Under the pieces are notes generated by a model. That model made no database searches and was not told the DNA's origin. It saw only the letters and a program-made list of their open reading frames with translations. Made by a program: the position numbers and the translations under genes. Source: Endozoicomonas sp. (ex Botrylloides leachii) (GTDB taxonomy: Bacteria; Pseudomonadota; Gammaproteobacteria; Pseudomonadales; Endozoicomonadaceae). From it: DNA of 33,113 nucleotides. Below are positions 15,772 through 24,874 of this stretch, one piece after another (position 1 is the stretch's first letter; each line of letters opens with the position of its first letter). The stretch lies in the NCBI GenBank assembly GCA_028728195.1, contig JAQYUY010000142.1, forward strand, positions 1 through 33,113. The letters run 5' to 3'.

Positions 15772-18465
15772 ATGAAAATTATTGCTATCGCTCAGTTTTA
15801 TAATGAACTTGAGAGTGGTTTTTTGGAACAGTTCTGCCGTTATAATGCTGGTCTTTTTGATGCGGTAATTTGTTATGATGATGGTAGTACGGATGGTACG
15901 GGTGATTTTTGCCGATCTAATGGTTTTTACGTTATTAGAGGCGCTCAAAATGATTTTAAATCGGAAGTACTTCATAAGTCTTTATTGATAAGTAAGGCAG
16001 GTGATCTCGGTGCAGAATTTATAGTTCCTCTGGATGCCGATGAGATATTGGTAGCGTCACGCCCTCAATTAGAGGGTTTCTGTGAAACCGTTCTTTTGCA
16101 CGGATGTGATGGATTATATGCGAATTTCATCAATCTTTGGCGCAGTAATTCATATAAAAGAACTGATAGTCTTTTTGATGATTTAAAGCCGGTTAAGCTC
16201 TGGAGACACAACCCAAAGACACCTCCTTTTCAACGTATAGAGCGTGGGCTTCATAAAAGAATGTATCCTGATTATGTGGAGAATGCTCGGTTTGAAGAAG
16301 AGTTTGTTATTCTGCATACTGGATTTTCTACGAAAGAACGGATTCTTGAAAAATTTATACGGTACCGGAATCTAGGGCAGTCTGGATTTCAATTAATGAG
16401 GTTTATCGATGAATCTAGATTGTCTTTAGAAAAGGTTCCTGAACGGTTCCTTCCACTAGAGTGGAATTCCAACGATATAAAGCCCATTCCTTTAAAAGTT
16501 AGAGAATACTTTAATGATATTGAGATAGTTAAAGCGCGGGTCTTTAGGCCGAAAATAACTATTTTTTCATTGGTATATAAGGATATTGGCTGGTTGGAGT
16601 TTTTGTATCAACAGTTCTTGGCAGCAACGCCAATTAAAGATGTTGAGTTTTACTTTGTTGCCAATGATGCAGATGATTCTGTTATCTCTTATTTAACAGA
16701 GCGATACATACCCTTTTATAATTTTCGCAATCAAGAAGCACATTTAACCGAACATTACATCAACAATGTCTACCGTGCTTATAACTTTGGTGTGTCTAAG
16801 GCTCAGGGTGACTATGTAGTCCTGCTAAACTCAGATATGGCTTTCAGTGAGGGGTGGCTTGAAGCCCTTTTAAATTATTGCGAAGAAGGTGTTTGTGTTG
16901 CATCTCGCTTGATTGAGCCGGGCAAGCTTAAGACTGGGAAGCACGGAATAGAGCGAAATTTTGGCGCTTCTTGGAATTGCTTTGATGAAGAATCTTTTAG
17001 AAGTTACGCCAATAGTATTAGGGATGATAGAACGGAAGATGGGGGGCTTTATATGCCTCTAATGATCCGGAAAAAGGATTTCGATGCGGTAGGTGGGTAC
17101 CCTGAGGGGAATATCATACCAGAGTCCGATCCGTGGAACCCAGTTATTGCTGAACCTGGTGTGCCTGTCGTTTCTGGGGATACTGCTTTTATACAGAAAT
17201 TAGCGTCTATAGGTGTAAAACATATCACTGCGTTCAATAGTGTCGTTTACCACTTCCAAGAAGGAGAAAAGCGCTCTCAAGAAAATACATCAGATATTCA
17301 GATACATAATGATATCGTGATTAGTAATAATCAGATCCAAGGGATCAATGGGGAGAAGGTGTTATGGGGTCATCTTTTAGATATGCCAAATACCCTAGCC
17401 CTAGATTACGGTATTGTTGGCGGTAAGACTCCGGAGTCTTTCCAAGCGTATGCAAAACATAATAGACTGTCCTCGGTGATAGTGTTGCAAAATGCAACAT
17501 TCATTCCACGGCTTTTTGTGGAAAAATACACTCTCATGTACCTGCAAGATAATCTGAGAGCTATGGAAGCCGTATCTGCTCAGCAAGAAGCAAACTTAAG
17601 AGATGCAGATTGTTGGGTTACAAACACAATCGACACCGCAGCATCCTATCCTGAATACGATTTCGACATTTGCCCTGTAGGTATTGACTCAGACCTATTT
17701 TTTCCGGTCAGTAAGCAGGTCGTCCGTTCTAAGCATGGAATCGGAGCAAACGAAACCGTTGGTATCTTTGTTGGCGCTCTAGATGATGTAAAAGGCTGGC
17801 CCGAAGTTCTTAACATCATAAATTTAGAGCCTGAGCTTACTTGGATTGTGGTCACTAAATATGATGACCAGCTCGTTCATCCTCGTATAAGATTCTTTTC
17901 TAAGCAGCCTCAGACGGTGTTAGCTGAGCTTCTAAATTGTTCAGACTTTTTTATATTGGGCTCCCCTGTTGAAACACAATGTCTCGCAGCCATTGAAGCC
18001 GCCTTATGTGATGTTCCAGTTGTTATTAAATCTGTTGGAATATTTTCATCATTTAGTCATGAAGAAAGGAGTGCCGTAGGCAGTATTCAGGAAGATCTGC
18101 ATCTGGGTGTGAAAGATGTACTTGCTAATCAGGAGCGATTCTCACCGCGCCGTACTCTAATGAGTAAGGGAATCTCTCTTGAAACAACCAAAATGCTCTG
18201 GTGGAAGTTGTTTGCACGCGAGAAAATGAAGGCGTTGAGTGATTATTACAAAGGTGTTGTAAAAATTAATAAACAACCTCCTCTATTGAAACGAATGACT
18301 TATCTGCTCGAAGTCTTCTACCGTTTCCGCATACTTAAACCTCTTATAAACCGTGACACTTTCTATTCTGTTGCTGAGATTTCAGTGTTTGTCAGAGATA
18401 AGATGCCTAAACCTGTTCATCGTTTCTTACGCTATCTTTGGCGACTCTACCAAGGCTCTAACTAA
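15772..18465 (+). CDS. Large three-domain glycosyltransferase (GT2-GT2-GT4 arrangement)
   Basis: The 897-residue protein carries three sugar-transfer modules. Residues 1-235 form a GT2-like domain with CYDDGSTDGT (Asp36/Asp37) and PLDADE (Asp88/Asp90). Residues about 260-490 form a second GT-A fold with FSLVYKDIGWLEFLY and a DxD-like NSDM at 353-356. Residues about 540-810 look like a GT4 C-terminal half: CPVGIDSDLFFP, VGIFVGALDDVKGWPEVL, and PVETQCLAAIEAALCDVPVV with the acidic nucleotide-sugar-binding glutamate. It probably adds more than one sugar of the repeat unit at the cytoplasmic membrane face. GAGAT precedes the ATG. Its stop overlaps the next start in TAATG. The first domain could be inactive; the order of transfer is not predictable. 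Confidence 0.85.
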   Translation: MKIIAIAQFYNELESGFLEQFCRYNAGLFDAVICYDDGSTDGTGDFCRSNGFYVIRGAQNDFKSEVLHKSLLISKAGDLGAEFIVPLDADEILVASRPQLEGFCETVLLHGCDGLYANFINLWRSNSYKRTDSLFDDLKPVKLWRHNPKTPPFQRIERGLHKRMYPDYVENARFEEEFVILHTGFSTKERILEKFIRYRNLGQSGFQLMRFIDESRLSLEKVPERFLPLEWNSNDIKPIPLKVREYFNDIEIVKARVFRPKITIFSLVYKDIGWLEFLYQQFLAATPIKDVEFYFVANDADDSVISYLTERYIPFYNFRNQEAHLTEHYINNVYRAYNFGVSKAQGDYVVLLNSDMAFSEGWLEALLNYCEEGVCVASRLIEPGKLKTGKHGIERNFGASWNCFDEESFRSYANSIRDDRTEDGGLYMPLMIRKKDFDAVGGYPEGNIIPESDPWNPVIAEPGVPVVSGDTAFIQKLASIGVKHITAFNSVVYHFQEGEKRSQENTSDIQIHNDIVISNNQIQGINGEKVLWGHLLDMPNTLALDYGIVGGKTPESFQAYAKHNRLSSVIVLQNATFIPRLFVEKYTLMYLQDNLRAMEAVSAQQEANLRDADCWVTNTIDTAASYPEYDFDICPVGIDSDLFFPVSKQVVRSKHGIGANETVGIFVGALDDVKGWPEVLNIINLEPELTWIVVTKYDDQLVHPRIRFFSKQPQTVLAELLNCSDFFILGSPVETQCLAAIEAALCDVPVVIKSVGIFSSFSHEERSAVGSIQEDLHLGVKDVLANQERFSPRRTLMSKGISLETTKMLWWKLFAREKMKALSDYYKGVVKINKQPPLLKRMTYLLEVFYRFRILKPLINRDTFYSVAEISVFVRDKMPKPVHRFLRYLWRLYQGSN

Positions 18466-20195
18466 TGCTAAATTTTGTGGGAAAACGCTCAGTTATAATT
18501 GTACTTTTTGCGGGTCTGACGGGACTGCTACTGGCGATTATGGAGATAGTGTTATCTGCCTACATCGTTAAGCTGTTATCCCTTATCGGCATAGGTCAGA
18601 CCGGAAGTGGTTTTCTTCAGTCGTTACTTGGAGCTGTAGATGATCCGCAGTTTATTTTAATAGGTTTTTTTGCAGTCACTATGATGCGGTCACTGCTACA
18701 TATTGCCAAAGGTTACTGTGCGGTAAGTGCCAATGAACTCTTTGTAACTCGGCTTCGACTGGTTTGTATATCCAGTACCTTGGGTAAAATCGGTCGAAGA
18801 CACAACGCCTCCAGTGTTTATTCACTTATTTCCGATGTGTTTATCAAATCAGCTTTGACTTTTTACGGCCTAGCACATTCTGTACCTCTAATAGTTCAGG
18901 GGCTACTACTTTTCATTTTCTTAATGAATATTTCGACCTATCTATCATTTGTTGGTTTAACATTCGTTTTTATTGCCGGAGCATTCGTATTTATAATGCA
19001 ACGCCAAATTTCAGCGATCGTTCGTCCGCTGTCAGCTATTAACGATAGCCTGTATCAAAGCCTAAAACGAATATTGGACAATTTATTACTAATTAGGTTC
19101 TGTAAACTTGAAAAGGCCGAAAATGATCATGTTGTAGGGCTGTTGGTCAATTATTTAAAAAGGGTTAGAAAAAGTAATCTTCTTGCACTTATTTCGGAGA
19201 ATATTCCTTCGCTACTTGGATCAATCGTTATAGCAGTTTTATTTTATATGCAGTTACGAGCACCCGATATTAGCCCGGAATTGTTTCTGGCATTTACCTA
19301 CATTTTCATACGATTTGTTCAATGCTTGTCTCAACTTGTGAACTTCTCAAGTCTGGCTGTAATTAATCTGCCCTATTTTATGACTGCGCGTGCCTATTAT
19401 CATGAACTTCCTCAGAATGAAATTGAGGGTTTCGATGCCTGTCTTACAGGAGGAAAGGTATCGAACGTAGTTCAGGCCAATATTGATTCTACAACTGATG
19501 AAACCGAACGTCGTCTTGACCTTCCTCCTTATATTGAATCGGTTGAACTTAGTTATGGCTATGAGGTAGATAGCACTGTAATTAAGGCGCTCAGTTTCAC
19601 TATACCCTCAGGGGCGCAGTGCGTTATTGTAGGGCCAAGCGGCGTTGGAAAAAGCACTCTTCTTAATCTTCTGACTGGGGAGATTCAGCCAGTATCCGGG
19701 AGTGTGAGAATAAGCGGTCTCAGTCCGACTGGCTTTCTGGATTCTTACAGTCAGGAGTCTGCCTATGCGGGGCCAGAACCACTCCTTTTTGAAGGAACGG
19801 TGCGTGATAATTTGCTTTATGGAGTAAGGCGATCAGTATCAGATATGGAGATTACGGCTGTTCTTAAGTCACTTGGGTTGGGCAACTGGTTAACCCAATT
19901 CGAAGGGGATTTCAGCCTCCCTTTAGGGGCTGATGGTGTTGGAACATCGTCTGGTCAGTCACAGCGTTTATCGATTGCAAGAGCTATTTTGAGGCGACCA
20001 AAGCTATTAATACTGGATGAAGTAACGGCGAACCTCGACTTCGCTTCAGAACAACGAGTGTTGGATATTCTTGAGACCCTGAAAGGCAAGACGACGGTAA
20101 TTATCGTTACTCATAGCCCTACGATGATGAAAAATGCCGATATAACTATCAATCTTGGATTGGAAACTGAGAGTAGAGTTAGGGGAGAACTGTGA
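18465..20195 (+). CDS. ABC transporter, fused membrane and ATPase domains (MsbA/PglK-like exporter)
   Basis: The 576-residue protein has an exporter-type membrane domain with about six helices in residues 1-310, then an ATPase domain. Walker A is GPSGVGKST at about 390-398, the signature is TSSGQSQRLSIARA (SSGQS instead of LSGGQ), Walker B is LLILDEVTANLD, and the switch histidine is in VTHS. In this cluster it is the only candidate exporter: no Wzx flippase gene is present. By analogy with Campylobacter PglK it may flip undecaprenyl-linked oligosaccharide. The alternative is a lipid A or peptide exporter that was captured by the operon. Start overlaps the upstream stop by one base; AAGG lies 11 nt upstream. 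Confidence 0.88.
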   Translation: MLNFVGKRSVIIVLFAGLTGLLLAIMEIVLSAYIVKLLSLIGIGQTGSGFLQSLLGAVDDPQFILIGFFAVTMMRSLLHIAKGYCAVSANELFVTRLRLVCISSTLGKIGRRHNASSVYSLISDVFIKSALTFYGLAHSVPLIVQGLLLFIFLMNISTYLSFVGLTFVFIAGAFVFIMQRQISAIVRPLSAINDSLYQSLKRILDNLLLIRFCKLEKAENDHVVGLLVNYLKRVRKSNLLALISENIPSLLGSIVIAVLFYMQLRAPDISPELFLAFTYIFIRFVQCLSQLVNFSSLAVINLPYFMTARAYYHELPQNEIEGFDACLTGGKVSNVVQANIDSTTDETERRLDLPPYIESVELSYGYEVDSTVIKALSFTIPSGAQCVIVGPSGVGKSTLLNLLTGEIQPVSGSVRISGLSPTGFLDSYSQESAYAGPEPLLFEGTVRDNLLYGVRRSVSDMEITAVLKSLGLGNWLTQFEGDFSLPLGADGVGTSSGQSQRLSIARAILRRPKLLILDEVTANLDFASEQRVLDILETLKGKTTVIIVTHSPTMMKNADITINLGLETESRVRGEL

Positions 20196-21124
20196 CGCAA
20201 GAGTCTTCAAATTTGCTAAACCCAATGGATGTCTTAATCACTGTTGTGACGCCAGTTTATAACCAGGCAGCTACGCTAAGAGAAACCATAGATAGTGTTT
20301 TAGCCCAGACTTACCGGCATATTGAATATATAGTTATCAATGATGGATCATTTGATGAAACCGAAAGTTTGTTGCGTGAATATAAAGATAGGATACGTAT
20401 TATTTCGCAGGAAAATAGAGGGCAATCAGCTGCCTTGAATCGTGCTTGGAATGAAGCTTCAGGGGATTATCTTACGTATCTATCAGCCGATGATATTCTG
20501 TATCCAGATTGTATAGAAACACTTGTTGAAGCAATTGATGGGGACGCAGTCGTGTATTACCCAGATTTTGATCTTATTGACGTTAGGTCTGAAAAGGTGC
20601 GAACTGAAAGGACGCCGGATTACGATATTGAAGACTTAACATGCGGCCTGATATGTCAACCTGGTCTGGCGGCACTATTTAGAACGGACGCATACCGTGC
20701 AGTTGGCGGTTGGGACTCGAGTTATCGTTTTATACCCGATTTTGAATTTTGGACCCGCATGGCCTTTCAAGGAGAATTTAAACGCATTCCGAAAGTAGTC
20801 GGAGGGTTCAGAATACATGATGAGTCTGGTTCAGTGAGGTCAATTAGCTCAGTAGCGTCCGATGAAATCATTCGATTTGTTGATGAGTTTACGAGGTTTC
20901 CCTCAATTAGTGGTAAGAAAAGAGCAATATTTCAGTCGAGATTGATGTCTGCACGTAGCCACTTCCAGTCTCGTCGCCTGATTACAGGTCTCCAACGTTA
21001 TATACAGGCGTTTGTTTCGTGTCCACTAGCTGCTATAAAACCTACGAATATTAAGTTTGTTATAAGTGGCCTCGTGAGACGGACCTATTACCGTTTTAAA
21101 ACCTTTTTTTCTAAGCGTAGATAG
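20192..21124 (+). CDS. Family 2 glycosyltransferase
   Basis: The 310-residue GT-A enzyme starts at a GTG that overlaps the previous stop (GTGA), with AGGGGAG just upstream. It shows the complete N-terminal signature: TVVTPVYNQAATLRETIDSV, LAQTYRHIEYIVINDGSFDE, NRGQSAALNRAW and the metal-binding segment LSADDILYPD. The second half has GGWDSSYRFIPDFEFWTRMA, an acceptor-side ED-like motif (DFEFW), and a basic tail that may touch the membrane. It should transfer a nucleotide-activated sugar to the lipid-linked repeat unit. Donor and linkage cannot be deduced. Confidence 0.92.
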   Translation: MTQESSNLLNPMDVLITVVTPVYNQAATLRETIDSVLAQTYRHIEYIVINDGSFDETESLLREYKDRIRIISQENRGQSAALNRAWNEASGDYLTYLSADDILYPDCIETLVEAIDGDAVVYYPDFDLIDVRSEKVRTERTPDYDIEDLTCGLICQPGLAALFRTDAYRAVGGWDSSYRFIPDFEFWTRMAFQGEFKRIPKVVGGFRIHDESGSVRSISSVASDEIIRFVDEFTRFPSISGKKRAIFQSRLMSARSHFQSRRLITGLQRYIQAFVSCPLAAIKPTNIKFVISGLVRRTYYRFKTFFSKRR

Positions 21125-21134
21125 GTTGATAAAT

Positions 21135-22166
21135 GTGAAACAAACTAAAGTTATCTATGCTCACGGTGTGCATTCAGGAGGCGGCCTTACGCTACTAAAA
21201 GACGTTTTCGCGGCTGCAGAGGGAGATGCAACATATCATTTTATATTGGACACAAGGTGTCACCAGTACGCAACTCAATACGATTTAGTAAACGTTGATT
21301 ATTTTTCACCTGGGTTGACAGGACGCTTGCGCTCAGAACTGACATTAAAGCGTTCTAATCATGCATTCAAAAGAATATTGTCGTTTAACAGCCTCCCATT
21401 TCTTATCAGTATAAACATTCACACGACTGTTTTTTTTCAAAATGTAAATCTGATTTCTAAACCAGCGCATTCTACGCTTGTCGAACGTCTTAAACGCATA
21501 TTATTTAAGCGGATGGCAACTAGCGTTGATCAATTTGTTGTACAAACCCGAAGTGTTCACGATGCAGTGACGCGCGCAACAAGGCGCCCTTGCCGCATTG
21601 GTACGTTACTAGACCCTTTTCTCCTCGAGCATCTGTGTCATAGCAGCACTACATCTCTAATGGTTTCGCAGACTAAGCGATTTGTCTACGTAGCGGATGG
21701 TTCGCCACATAAGAATCACATGAGGCTTCTACAAGCTTGGGAGCTACTGCACGAGACCTTCGCTAATCTGCGCATTGAACTACTTGTAACGCTACCACTC
21801 AATGCAGGGGGTAGATGGGAAGAGCTGACCGAGCGATTTGATGTGCGAAGGTTATCCGTCGTTAATATTGGAGTTGTTTCAAGAGACCAGATATTTGAAG
21901 TTTACAAAACTTGTGATGCCTTGGTTTTTCCCTCATTGAGAGAATCATTTGGCCTGCCTTTGCTAGAAGCTACAGCTTCAAATTTGGATATACTAGCTTC
22001 TGAACTGGATTTTGTCAGAGACGTTGTTTCGCCAGTAGAGGTATTCAATCCAAACTCAAAAATATCAATAGCAAGATCTATAGCTCGTTATCTTGCGCTA
22101 CCTTGGCCTGAAAGCATGAATGCAGTATCTGCGGAAACATTATTAAGAGAGGTTTTTGGTGACTAG
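21135..22166 (+). CDS. Family 4 glycosyltransferase
   Basis: The 343-residue protein starts at GTG 21135, with AGG nine bases upstream. A TTG at 21126 is in frame but lies directly on that AGG, so it is less likely. The N-terminal lobe has HGVHSGGGLTLLKDV, a glycine-rich donor-side loop. The C-terminal lobe has RFVYVADGSPHKNHMRLLQA and FPSLRESFGLPLLEATAS, the typical GT4 nucleotide-sugar-binding pattern with its two glutamates (ESFGLPLLE). It overlaps the next gene by 8 bp. It is one of at least four glycosyltransferases in this operon. Confidence 0.9.
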   Translation: MKQTKVIYAHGVHSGGGLTLLKDVFAAAEGDATYHFILDTRCHQYATQYDLVNVDYFSPGLTGRLRSELTLKRSNHAFKRILSFNSLPFLISINIHTTVFFQNVNLISKPAHSTLVERLKRILFKRMATSVDQFVVQTRSVHDAVTRATRRPCRIGTLLDPFLLEHLCHSSTTSLMVSQTKRFVYVADGSPHKNHMRLLQAWELLHETFANLRIELLVTLPLNAGGRWEELTERFDVRRLSVVNIGVVSRDQIFEVYKTCDALVFPSLRESFGLPLLEATASNLDILASELDFVRDVVSPVEVFNPNSKISIARSIARYLALPWPESMNAVSAETLLREVFGD

Positions 22167-22962
22167 AAAAAAAAAATTTGATTACAAAAAATTTAGTTCT
22201 GAAATTGAACAAATTCAAAATGACTATTTAGATCGCCAGCCATTTCCATATGCTTTTTTTGATGGATTATTTGATAATGAATTGCTTGATAGGGTAAATA
22301 GCGAAATTGATCAGTCTTATTTTTCTAAAGATGTGCGCTCTATCGATGGTGTTGAAGTAAAAACGCGCTCAGACTTTGAAGATAATGAATCTTTGCCTGA
22401 TTCTATCCGTACTGTTTTTGAAATAGTCAATGGTGGAAAATTTTTGAATCTAGTGTCTCAGCTTACAGGAATAGGTGGTCTGATATCAGATCCTTATTAT
22501 GATGGTGGCGGAGTAAATGTTATCGAGAACGGAGGTACTCTTGCCGTTCATGTGGATGGTACGACGCAACACCGTATGCAAGTAGCTCGTAGAATCAACG
22601 CGATCCTTTTTTTAAATGATGACTGGGATGTTTCTTGGAATGGTTATCATGAACAATGGATATATACGAATAAAAATCTGTCCCCCTTTGACGAAAATCA
22701 AGCGTGGAAATGTATCAGGAAAGTGCTCCCGAAGAAAAACCGACTGTACTTCTTTACAACCAATGATCATAGCTGGCATGGCCATGCGGGTGTGTTAAAT
22801 GTACCGGAAGGGGTACAGCGAAAATCGTTAATTTCATATTTCTACACAGCTACGCGCCCAGAAGCTGACTTGCTATTTGAAAGCCCTCACCGCGCTTTGT
22901 TTATTAATAATGAGAAGACGCTTAAAGAGGGTGCTTTTGATGAGGTGGAAGTTGTTTTATGA
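22159..22962 (+). CDS. 2-oxoglutarate/Fe(II)-dependent oxygenase-like protein
   Basis: The 267-residue protein shows the double-stranded beta-helix iron site: His131-x-Asp133 (AVHVDGTT) and a distal His207 in SWHGHAGV, followed by RKSLISYFY whose Arg would bind 2-oxoglutarate. Other segments are RRINAILFLNDDWD and YFFTTNDHSWHG. GTG at 22159 is chosen because GAGAGG sits 6 nt upstream; a TTG at 22156 is too close to that site. Enzymes of this type hydroxylate or oxidatively modify a substrate. In this setting a sugar or lipid carrier group is likely, but a substrate cannot be named. It ends with an ATGA overlap into the UDP-sugar pathway genes. Confidence 0.8.
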   Translation: MTRKKKFDYKKFSSEIEQIQNDYLDRQPFPYAFFDGLFDNELLDRVNSEIDQSYFSKDVRSIDGVEVKTRSDFEDNESLPDSIRTVFEIVNGGKFLNLVSQLTGIGGLISDPYYDGGGVNVIENGGTLAVHVDGTTQHRMQVARRINAILFLNDDWDVSWNGYHEQWIYTNKNLSPFDENQAWKCIRKVLPKKNRLYFFTTNDHSWHGHAGVLNVPEGVQRKSLISYFYTATRPEADLLFESPHRALFINNEKTLKEGAFDEVEVVL

Positions 22963-24005
22963 TGAATGAAACGCCTTCAATATTTAGAGATAAAGTTTTA
23001 TTAATTACAGGCGGTACCGGTTCCTTTGGTAATGCTGTACTTTGTCGGTTTCTTGATTCTGATATTGGCGAAATACGTGTTTTATCGCGTGATGAAAAGA
23101 AGCAAGATGATCTTCGCAAGCGATATAATTCTAATAAATTAAAGTTTTACATAGGTGATGTGAGAGACTATCAAAGTGTTTTAACAGCAATGCGTGGGTG
23201 CGATTATGTTTACCATGCGGCAGCGCTTAAACAAGTTCCATCTTGTGAATTTCATCCTCTTGAAGCTGTCAAAACAAACGTTCTTGGTACTGAGAATGTC
23301 CTAGAGGCTGCAATTAATACAGATGTTCAGCGCGTTGTTTGCCTAAGTACAGACAAAGCTGTATACCCAATCAATGCCATGGGGATTTCTAAAGCAATGA
23401 TGGAGAAAGTGGTTGTTGCTAAGTCCAGAAACCTTCCCAAGCATCTGACCATCTGTGGAACACGATACGGTAACGTTATGGCTTCGCGAGGTTCAGTGAT
23501 TCCTCTATTTGTTGAGCAAGTAGGACTGGGGCAAGCAATTTCAATTACTGATCCAAACATGACTCGTTTCATGATGACCTTGGATAATGCAGTAGATCTG
23601 GTGCTATTTGCATTTGAGAATGGTAACAATGGCGACATCTTTGTTCAAAAAGCACCAGCAGCAACTATTGAAGTTCTCGCTGAAGCCTTACTGGAGTTGA
23701 TGGGTCAGCAGGATCACAAAATTAATATTATTGGCACGCGCCATGGTGAAAAGCTTTATGAAGTTCTATGTAGCCGAGAAGAGATGCTGGTGGCACGCGA
23801 TGAAGGTGATTACTACCGGATACCCGCAGATAATCGTGATTTAAATTATGAGAAGTTTTTTGATAAAGGTTCTCGAGAGTTATCTTCTGAAGAAGACTAC
23901 AACTCCCACAACACCCATAGATTGGATGTGGCTGAAATGAAGGAGTTGCTGCTCAAATTAGAATTTATACGAAAAATTGTAGCAAGAGAGAGTATCTCCA
24001 GATGA
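22959..24005 (+). CDS. fnlA: UDP-GlcNAc 4,6-dehydratase/5-epimerase, FnlA/WbjB/CapE/WbvB family
   Basis: First enzyme of the 2-acetamido-2,6-dideoxy-L-hexose route. The 348-residue SDR protein has the NAD-binding LLITGGTGSFGNAV, the segment HAAALKQVPSCEFHPLEAVK, and the active-site region STDKAVYPINAMGISKAMME, in which the usual Tyr of YxxxK is Met (MGISK), a known trait of the inverting FlaA1/CapE group. RYGNVMASRGSV, FMMTLDNAVDLVLFAFENG and GTRHGEKLYEVL are further family blocks. It overlaps its neighbours by 4 bp on both sides, so it is translationally coupled with the reductase and the 2-epimerase that follow. Confidence 0.9.
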   Translation: MMNETPSIFRDKVLLITGGTGSFGNAVLCRFLDSDIGEIRVLSRDEKKQDDLRKRYNSNKLKFYIGDVRDYQSVLTAMRGCDYVYHAAALKQVPSCEFHPLEAVKTNVLGTENVLEAAINTDVQRVVCLSTDKAVYPINAMGISKAMMEKVVVAKSRNLPKHLTICGTRYGNVMASRGSVIPLFVEQVGLGQAISITDPNMTRFMMTLDNAVDLVLFAFENGNNGDIFVQKAPAATIEVLAEALLELMGQQDHKINIIGTRHGEKLYEVLCSREEMLVARDEGDYYRIPADNRDLNYEKFFDKGSRELSSEEDYNSHNTHRLDVAEMKELLLKLEFIRKIVARESISR

Positions 24006-24874
24006 GTAATAAAGTATTGGTCGTTGGTGCTAACGGGATGCTTGGAGGTAGCCTGTTTCGATACCTATCAAAGCTTCCTGGATATGAAGTATTGGGTACA
24101 GTACGAAGCTCAGCAGCAAAAAGCGCACTAAGTCAGCAAGGGTTTAGCAACACTGTATTTGGCGTGGATGTTACCGATTTGCAGTCAATATCGTCAATTA
24201 TAGGTAATTTCAGACCTCACTATGTCTTAAATTGTGTGGGTATCATTAAGCAGCTTGATGCATCTAAAGCGCCTATCCCATCTATTACAATTAATAGTTT
24301 GTTACCTCATCAGTTGGCAGAATTATGCGACACGTGTGATGCACGGCTTGTTCATTTTTCTACAGATTGCGTTTTTTTAGGTCGAAGTGGTTTATATAAA
24401 GAATCTGACAATCCAGATGCGGCTGATCTTTATGGTAGAAGTAAGTTGCTTGGTGAGGTTGATTATGGCCGTCACCTTACACTTCGCACGTCCATCATCG
24501 GTCATGAATTAGGTAAATCATTAAGTTTGGTCGACTGGTTCTTATCTCAAAATAGCCCTATAAAAGGCTATAGAAAAGCTATTTTCTCAGGAATGCCAAC
24601 AATTTGTGTTGCTGAGTTCTTAAACGACCATGTGTTCGGAAAAGAATTGAGTGGCCTATATCACTTAAGCGTCGAACCGATAGATAAGAACAGGCTTTTG
24701 CAGTTGATTAATAACGCATACTCGATTGGTATTGAAATAATTCCTTTTGATGATTTTGTCATTGATCGAAGTTTAAACTCTGATGCCCTTAGAGCTGTTA
24801 CGGGTTTTAAACCCCTCCCTTGGCCACAATTAATTAACAAGATGAGAGAAGAATACCTTGAGTACTTCGCTTGA
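24002..24874 (+). CDS. RmlD-like UDP-sugar 4-ketoreductase (WbvR/QnlA type)
   Basis: The 290-residue SDR protein has VLVVGANGMLGGSLFRYLSK, NCVGIIKQLDASKAPI and the substrate-binding stretch RLVHFSTDCVFLGRSGLYKE with YGRSKLLGE as YxxxK. This is the RmlD-type reductase pattern. It has no C-terminal cupin domain, unlike the FnlB/WbjC/CapF enzymes that make UDP-L-FucNAc. An RmlD-type enzyme at this position is the arrangement described for V. cholerae O37 (WbvB-WbvR-WbvD), which yields UDP-L-RhaNAc and then UDP-L-QuiNAc. Product identity is inferred from that analogy. ATGA overlap with the dehydratase; the last bases overlap the 2-epimerase. Confidence 0.82.
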   Translation: MSNKVLVVGANGMLGGSLFRYLSKLPGYEVLGTVRSSAAKSALSQQGFSNTVFGVDVTDLQSISSIIGNFRPHYVLNCVGIIKQLDASKAPIPSITINSLLPHQLAELCDTCDARLVHFSTDCVFLGRSGLYKESDNPDAADLYGRSKLLGEVDYGRHLTLRTSIIGHELGKSLSLVDWFLSQNSPIKGYRKAIFSGMPTICVAEFLNDHVFGKELSGLYHLSVEPIDKNRLLQLINNAYSIGIEIIPFDDFVIDRSLNSDALRAVTGFKPLPWPQLINKMREEYLEYFA

